NCBI RefSeq assembly: GCF_002763455.1
Contig: NZ_NIXK01000015.1
Coordinates: forward strand, 1 to 54,902
Length of the DNA stretch: 54,902 bases
Direction of reading: 5' to 3'
Source: Lentibacillus sediminis
GTDB taxonomy: Bacteria; Bacillota; Bacilli; Bacillales; Amphibacillaceae
The notes beneath the pieces are model-generated. The model was not told where the DNA came from. It saw nothing but the letters and a program-made list of their open reading frames with translations, and did no database searches. This document shows positions 51,035 through 54,902 of the stretch, piece after piece (position 1 is the stretch's first letter; each line of letters starts with the position of its first letter). A program made the position numbers and the translations under genes.

Positions 51035-51136
51035 TTATTTCTTGGCTTTTTTCACAGCATTGGTGATACTGGCGGCCAGACCGCCCCAGATGATCACCAT
51101 GCCAATAATCATGACTGTAATTGCACCGCCGGTCAT
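51035..51136 (-). CDS. NSS transporter small subunit (MetS-like), 33 residues
   Basis: 33 residues (MTGGAITVMIIGMVIIWGGL then AASITNAVKKAKK): one transmembrane helix with a basic tail. Its ATG follows the transporter stop codon directly (TAAATG), with AAGGGAGG inside the transporter's last codons as ribosome binding site, so it is translationally coupled. It matches the MetS family of small subunits that partner NSS-type methionine/alanine importers such as corynebacterial MetP. It is below usual ORF cut-offs and easily missed. Confidence 0.88.
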   Translation of the reverse strand: MTGGAITVMIIGMVIIWGGLAASITNAVKKAKK

Positions 51137-52672
51137 TTATTTAGCCTCCCTTTTTTCAGCGTCCTGTTTCTTCACTTCGGCCGGATTTTTCCATGGAGCC
51201 AGCGACAATGCGATGCCACCAAGGATCACCCCGGCAACGACGACCCATCCGCAGACAAGGATAAACAGATCCGGATACCCTCCATAGTTGCCGGTCGGGG
51301 TATCAAATTGCTGCAGCAAGTTCTGCGTGAACAGGCCATACATCATGTAGCCAAGCACAATTGGCGTGATGGCTCCAAGGCTGATCGGCCACCAGGAACC
51401 AAGACGAATGTCAGAAATTCCATTGGCATGTGTCTGCAAATCCTTAAGATGGCGAACGACCCAGACAACCAGAATCACTTCGACCAGACCAAGCAGCGCT
51501 ACCCCAAACTGGTTAATGAAGTAATCGACGGCATCCAGGAAATTCAATCCGCCGCGCGTAGCAAAAATCAGAGAAATCACGGAAGCAGCTCCTGCGCCGA
51601 ACAGTACCGCTCTCTTACGGGAAATATTAAATTTATCCTGCAACCCCGCTACGTATGTTTCCGTAATGGAAATCAGGGAGGACAGCCCCGCAAGCACCAG
51701 TGAGAAGAAGAACAAAAAGCCAAACAGCCCGTTCAGTGCCGGAAGCTCATTGATAATCTGCGGGAAGACCACGAAGGCCAGCGCCACACCGCCCTCTACA
51801 ACACTGTCAACGTCTGTTCCGGACTGCATCGCCATAAAACCAAGTGCGGCAAAGACCCCAATCCCGCACAGCAGTTCAAAACTGGAGTTTCCAAATCCAA
51901 CAATAAAAGCATTGTTCGTAATGTCGGTCTTTTTCGGCAAATAACTTGAATACGTAATCATAATCGCAAAGGCGATCGACAAGCTAAAGAAAATTTGCCC
52001 ATAGGCTGCGATCCACACATCCGGTGAGGTGATCGCACTGAAGTCCGGCTGGAAAAACGCATTTAGCCCCTCCATTGCTCCCGGCAGTGTGACCGCCCGG
52101 ATGACAATCAGCAAAAATACCAGAACGAGTGCCGGGATAAAAATCCGGTTGGCAATTTCAATCCCTTTGCGCACACCTGCAAACAAAATCCCAAATACAA
52201 TGGCCCATACAAAAATTAATGGAATAAGTACACTTGGAACAAACCCGCCAAATTGCCCGGCATCCACCGTTTGCAGAAATTCCCCAAACATGAAGGCTTC
52301 TGTATCCGCGCCCCAGTTCTGGTTAAACGAGAAAAAGGAAAACATGATGGCCCATGCAATAATAACCGAATAATAGGTGGAGATGACAAATGCCACCAAT
52401 ACAGCCCACCAGCCGATCCATTCCGTTTTCTTGTTCATCCGCCTAAACGTCAGTGGTGCGGATCCGCGATACTTCTGGCCAAGCGTGAACTCCATAATCA
52501 AGATCGGAATCCCCGCTGTCAGCAGCGCGAATAAGTATGGAATAAAAAATGCTCCCCCGCCGCTTTCATAAGCTACCGATGGAAATCGCCAAATGTTCCC
52601 GAGCCCGATTGCCGAGCCTGATGCAGCCAAAATAAACCCTGCTCTTGTCCCCCATTGTGACCGAGTGTTCAT
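51137..52672 (-). CDS. Sodium-dependent NSS-family amino acid transporter
   Basis: 511 residues, LeuT fold with twelve hydrophobic helices. The helix 1 signature AIGLGNIWRFPSVAYESGGG near residues 21-40 contains the Na+ and substrate site, FFIPYLFALLTAGIPILIME follows as helix 2 and KYRGSAPLTFRR is the first cytoplasmic loop. It imports an amino acid with Na+, probably methionine or alanine given the coupled MetS-like subunit. Start after GGGGAGGTCTTATTC. The leader carries a hairpin and a good promoter. Confidence 0.92.
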   Translation of the reverse strand: MNTRSQWGTRAGFILAASGSAIGLGNIWRFPSVAYESGGGAFFIPYLFALLTAGIPILIMEFTLGQKYRGSAPLTFRRMNKKTEWIGWWAVLVAFVISTYYSVIIAWAIMFSFFSFNQNWGADTEAFMFGEFLQTVDAGQFGGFVPSVLIPLIFVWAIVFGILFAGVRKGIEIANRIFIPALVLVFLLIVIRAVTLPGAMEGLNAFFQPDFSAITSPDVWIAAYGQIFFSLSIAFAIMITYSSYLPKKTDITNNAFIVGFGNSSFELLCGIGVFAALGFMAMQSGTDVDSVVEGGVALAFVVFPQIINELPALNGLFGFLFFFSLVLAGLSSLISITETYVAGLQDKFNISRKRAVLFGAGAASVISLIFATRGGLNFLDAVDYFINQFGVALLGLVEVILVVWVVRHLKDLQTHANGISDIRLGSWWPISLGAITPIVLGYMMYGLFTQNLLQQFDTPTGNYGGYPDLFILVCGWVVVAGVILGGIALSLAPWKNPAEVKKQDAEKREAK

Positions 52673-52701
52673 GAATAAGACCTCCCCATTTGATTTTCCC
52701 C

Positions 52702-52726
52702 TTGTCCAGTTTTACTGAACAAGGCT
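52702..52726 (-). other. Leader hairpin upstream of the NSS transporter
   Basis: CTTGTTCAG and CTGGACAAG are complementary at eight of nine positions (52704-52726), lying in the transcribed leader between the promoter and the ribosome binding site. No T tract follows, so the role is unclear. The rest of the 372-nt gap (52673-53044) holds the promoter and AT-rich sequence with no gene. Confidence 0.45.
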
Positions 52727-52764
52727 GCCCCTGATGTTAAATTTTTCTGATATATATTGATTGT

Positions 52765-52793
52765 ATTATACCGGTACTATTAAACTATGTCAA
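52765..52793 (-). promoter_or_regulatory. Promoter of the NSS transporter
   Basis: TTGACA (52788-52793) and TATAAT (52765-52770) on the minus strand, spacer 17; both hexamers match consensus fully. Confidence 0.88.
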
Positions 52794-53044
52794 AGTATTT
52801 TGTGTATTATTATAAAAAAATTTTTTCTGTTAATGTTGAGTGGGTTAGTCTGGTTTAATTGTTTCATGTCAGATATTGCGCGGGACGGGTAATTTGCTGC
52901 TGGAGACTCTGCTTTGAAATATCTTCACTTGTAAAGTTTTATCAAGGCATTTATCGGATTGTTTCCGGTTATTCCTGCTCGGTGTGCCACGTAGAGGCAG
53001 TCTATGGCCTGCCCCACGCGGAAGAAGAACGGCAGCCGATCAGG

Positions 53045-53395
53045 TTACTTCTCCTGCAGCAGCACTTCCAGAATATCATCCATCGTAATCCACTGGAGTG
53101 AGTTTTCAGTGATAATTTGCATCTGCTTCTGGCCTGGTGCTATTTTCTCCACTTGCCCGGTCAGCCAGCGGTTCTCGTATGGGTGGAAGATCTCGATTTT
53201 CACCGCGATGTCATATTCGAGAGCGTCATGAAGGAGACCCGCCAGCCGGTCGAGCTCCTGTTCATCCAATATGGGCTTTGTCTTTTTGTTTAATTCCTGG
53301 CGCTGCCGGCGGATCACCTCCTTATGTTCCGGCAGCATCATCCGGCTTGCTTCCCAGCGCATATTATGCCCGGGGGTCAGTTTATTTGGCTTCAT
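53045..53395 (-). CDS. yolD: YolD-like protein
   Basis: 116 residues after GGAAGGGATGGACGC. The sequence has the YolD pattern: an N-terminal RWEASRMMLPEHKEVIRRQ (about residues 14-32) and a C-terminal WITMDDILEVLLQEK. YolD-like proteins are encoded next to Y-family polymerases of the UvrX/YqjW group, and the 18-nt gap after the polymerase gene here fits coexpression. The molecular role is not settled; some are reported to modulate the polymerase. Confidence 0.9.
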   Translation of the reverse strand: MKPNKLTPGHNMRWEASRMMLPEHKEVIRRQRQELNKKTKPILDEQELDRLAGLLHDALEYDIAVKIEIFHPYENRWLTGQVEKIAPGQKQMQIITENSLQWITMDDILEVLLQEK

Positions 53396-53413
53396 GCGTC
53401 CATCCCTTCCTTT

Positions 53414-54643
53414 CTATTTATAGTGGCCGCCAATTTTTTCTGCCCGAATGTAAGCCTGCCCGGCCGCACTTAGAGAGGCCGCCCGAACCAATGCCGCAGG
53501 GCCGTATCTCTTATGGATCTCATCCATCGCCTGGCTGAGCCGCTCCTTTTTCAGGGAAAAATCGAATAGATTCAGCTGCTGCGGGTTATCCGGCTGCAGC
53601 TGGGACAGGGTAACACCTACGCTTCGGACCGGTGTTCCATCCCAGTAGGTGCAAAACAGTTTCACAGCAGCATGGTAAATATCCATGCCGAAATTCGTTG
53701 CGGTATGCAGCTTCATTTGCCGATGAAATCCGGTCGGAAACGCAAGATCCGCACCCCGGATGCCGACAGACACGGTATTTCCCCTGCTCTTTTCTGCCCG
53801 CGTCCGCCGGGCCACTTCCTCACTCAGTTCGAGCAATATGACCTTAACTTCTTCAAACGTCTGATAGTCGCGCGGCAGCGTCATGTGATGACCCACCGCT
53901 TTTTGCTGGGTATGGGTGTCCGGGCTGACCGGGGATGGGTCCGCCCCATTCGCGCTCTGCCACAGCAGCTCGCCATTTACCCCCCAGCGCTTGCGCAGGA
54001 TGCCCAGCGGAAAATTGGCCAGCTGCCCAATATCCTCAATCCCCATCCGCTGCAGATGCCGCTCCATCCGGCTCCCCACCCCATGCAGTTTCCCAACCGG
54101 CAAAGCCCACATTTTCTCTTTCATATTGGTTTCATTCAGCTCAAAAATCCCTGCAGCATTTTTCTTGGCAAAATTATCGCAAGCGATTTTGGCCAGAATC
54201 TTGTTTGGGGCGATTCCCACCCTGGCGTACACCCCGGTATCCTCCATGATCGCCTCTTGCACCTGTTTGGCAATTGTGTGCGGATTACCGAAAAGGCTTT
54301 GGCTCCCTGTGATGTCCATAAACTGCTCATCAATCGAGTAGACCTCGACAAGGTCGGTAAACTGCTCCAGGATGGTCGTAATTTGAGCAGAGACCTTAAT
54401 ATAATGTTCCATGCGCGGGCGCACGATCACCGCTCCCGGACATTTGGCTTTTGCCTGCCACAAAGCCTCCGCCGTCTCTACCCCAGCCTTTTTGGCCAAC
54501 GGGCAGGCCGCCAGAATAATCCCGCTCCTTCTTTCCGGATCACCGGAAACCACCAACGGCTTATCTTGCAGCTCCGGATGCTCCGCTTTTTCTACTGAAG
54601 CATAAAAAGAAAGCATATCCACAAGAAAGATGACCTTTTTCAT
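53414..54643 (-). CDS. uvrX: Y-family DNA polymerase (UvrX/YqjW group)
   Basis: 409 residues from the ATG at 54643 (MKKVIFLVDML), preceded by GGAGGGG; the five extra N-terminal residues of the longer reading are unlikely. Palm Asp in LVDMLSFYASVEKAEHP near residues 7-23; the catalytic pair in VYSIDEQFMDITG near residues 100-112; helix-hairpin-helix LHGVGSRMERHLQRMGIE near residues 185-202; little-finger domain in the last third. It copies damaged DNA. The LexA-type box in its promoter predicts induction by the SOS response. The symbol follows the B. subtilis UvrX/YqjW group. Confidence 0.92.
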   Translation of the reverse strand: MKKVIFLVDMLSFYASVEKAEHPELQDKPLVVSGDPERRSGIILAACPLAKKAGVETAEALWQAKAKCPGAVIVRPRMEHYIKVSAQITTILEQFTDLVEVYSIDEQFMDITGSQSLFGNPHTIAKQVQEAIMEDTGVYARVGIAPNKILAKIACDNFAKKNAAGIFELNETNMKEKMWALPVGKLHGVGSRMERHLQRMGIEDIGQLANFPLGILRKRWGVNGELLWQSANGADPSPVSPDTHTQQKAVGHHMTLPRDYQTFEEVKVILLELSEEVARRTRAEKSRGNTVSVGIRGADLAFPTGFHRQMKLHTATNFGMDIYHAAVKLFCTYWDGTPVRSVGVTLSQLQPDNPQQLNLFDFSLKKERLSQAMDEIHKRYGPAALVRAASLSAAGQAYIRAEKIGGHYK

Positions 54644-54683
54644 AAAAAACCCCTCCACATAGGAACTGGTGTTTGTTATTATT

Positions 54684-54713
54684 ATTATATGCGAATATAC
54701 GTTCCTTATTCAA
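54684..54713 (-). promoter_or_regulatory. SOS promoter with LexA box, Y-family polymerase operon
   Basis: TTGAAT (54708-54713) and TATAAT (54684-54689) on the minus strand, spacer 18. Between them CGAATATACGTTCC (54692-54705, plus-strand reading) fits the Bacillus LexA consensus CGAACRNRYGTTYC at 13 of 14 positions. Bound LexA would sit inside the promoter and block it until DNA damage. Confidence 0.88.
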
Positions 54714-54794
54714 TGGTAATTATTTCAGATGCTGGAAATTATCGAAAAGGGTGTCTGGTGGTTGGAGGCGGCGGGCTATACGTCTTTTCTAGCA

Positions 54795-54902
54795 TCCAGT
54801 CGTTTACTTTTGATCTTGAGAACCGCTCTATTCATCTTTTTGGACCTTCAGCCGCTCTCTTTTGATCTTGAGAAGCGTTCTATCCATCTTTTTGGACCTT
54901 CA
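54795..54902. repeat. 52-bp tandem repeats at the window edge (two copies, cut off)
   Basis: CTTTTGATCTTGAGAA cores begin at 54807 and 54859, exactly 52 bp apart, and the array runs off the window. The unit shares (C)TTTTG, TTGAGAA and the CTCT segment with the repeats at 48.1 kb. The outer stem is GAT/ATC here, compared with GCA/TGC there. The preceding 54714-54790 shows nothing recognisable. Confidence 0.85.

Noticed and set aside
52859-53101. An 80-residue open frame upstream of the yolD stop
   Set aside because: No ribosome binding site; it overlaps yolD in antisense and its composition is not protein-like.
53672-54598. A 308-residue open frame on the plus strand
   Set aside because: It is the antisense of the Y-family polymerase gene and has no recognisable domain or ribosome binding site.

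Overview
The window reads as a chromosome segment of a spore-forming member of the Bacillaceae. Gene content and order resemble the B. subtilis yt*/yu* neighbourhoods (leuS, ytqB-ytpB-ytoA-ytkD, menFDHBE, yugO-yugI-pgi-patB-kapB, yuiD-yuiC-yuiB-yumB-yumC, dapF, yutH-G-F-E-D-C-lytH). Menaquinone synthesis, a T-box leuS, sporulation-type proteins, TTG starts and strong AGGAGG ribosome binding sites fit this. A halotolerant genus such as Virgibacillus, Oceanobacillus or Lentibacillus is my guess; species cannot be read from this sequence alone. Almost everything is ordinary core genome. No prophage, transposase, CRISPR array or tRNA was seen.

Layout. 1-540: the extreme 5' end of a 16S rRNA gene (minus strand, leaving the window) and its leader with three likely tandem promoters. 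0.5-9 kb: rhodanese, secreted protein, leuS with a leucine T-box leader, methyltransferase, sesquarterpene synthase, hexapeptide protein and Nudix hydrolase. 9-14.6 kb: a Fur-controlled ferric siderophore uptake locus (ATPase, binding lipoprotein, two permeases, and a ferredoxin/flavodoxin-type reductase). 14.9-23.2 kb: menaquinone genes menFDHB and menE leftward, with menA and a hotdog thioesterase rightward; menC is not here. 23.3-27.6 kb: ribU under an FMN riboswitch, M42 peptidase, thioredoxin-like protein, K+ channel and S1 protein. 28-38.9 kb: pgi, patB, FMN reductase, Cu/Zn-SOD lipoprotein, kapB, HPr, deoD, BirA-controlled bioY, MFS and yui genes. 39-50.7 kb: NADH dehydrogenase, YumC, Fe-S assembly factors, dapF, 2-hydroxyacid dehydrogenase, the yut cluster and lytH. 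51-54.7 kb: an NSS-type transporter with its tiny partner subunit, and an SOS-type Y-family polymerase/YolD pair.

The unusual content is intergenic. (1) A roughly 120-130 nt structured unit occurs in two classes (A and B). These are reverse-complement relatives of each other and are mostly paired as an inverted A-B composite at five loci. Paired positions change together while unpaired boxes stay fixed, which is a signature of selected structure. One composite sits between the T-box terminator and leuS. (2) A 52-bp tandem repeat with a covarying hairpin occurs at two distant loci (48.1 kb and the right edge). (3) Two short-period tandem arrays (21 bp at 14.7 kb, 20 bp at 27.7 kb) and a hairpin-rich 240-nt block at 50.7 kb complete the set. 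These are the best candidates for undescribed biology here.
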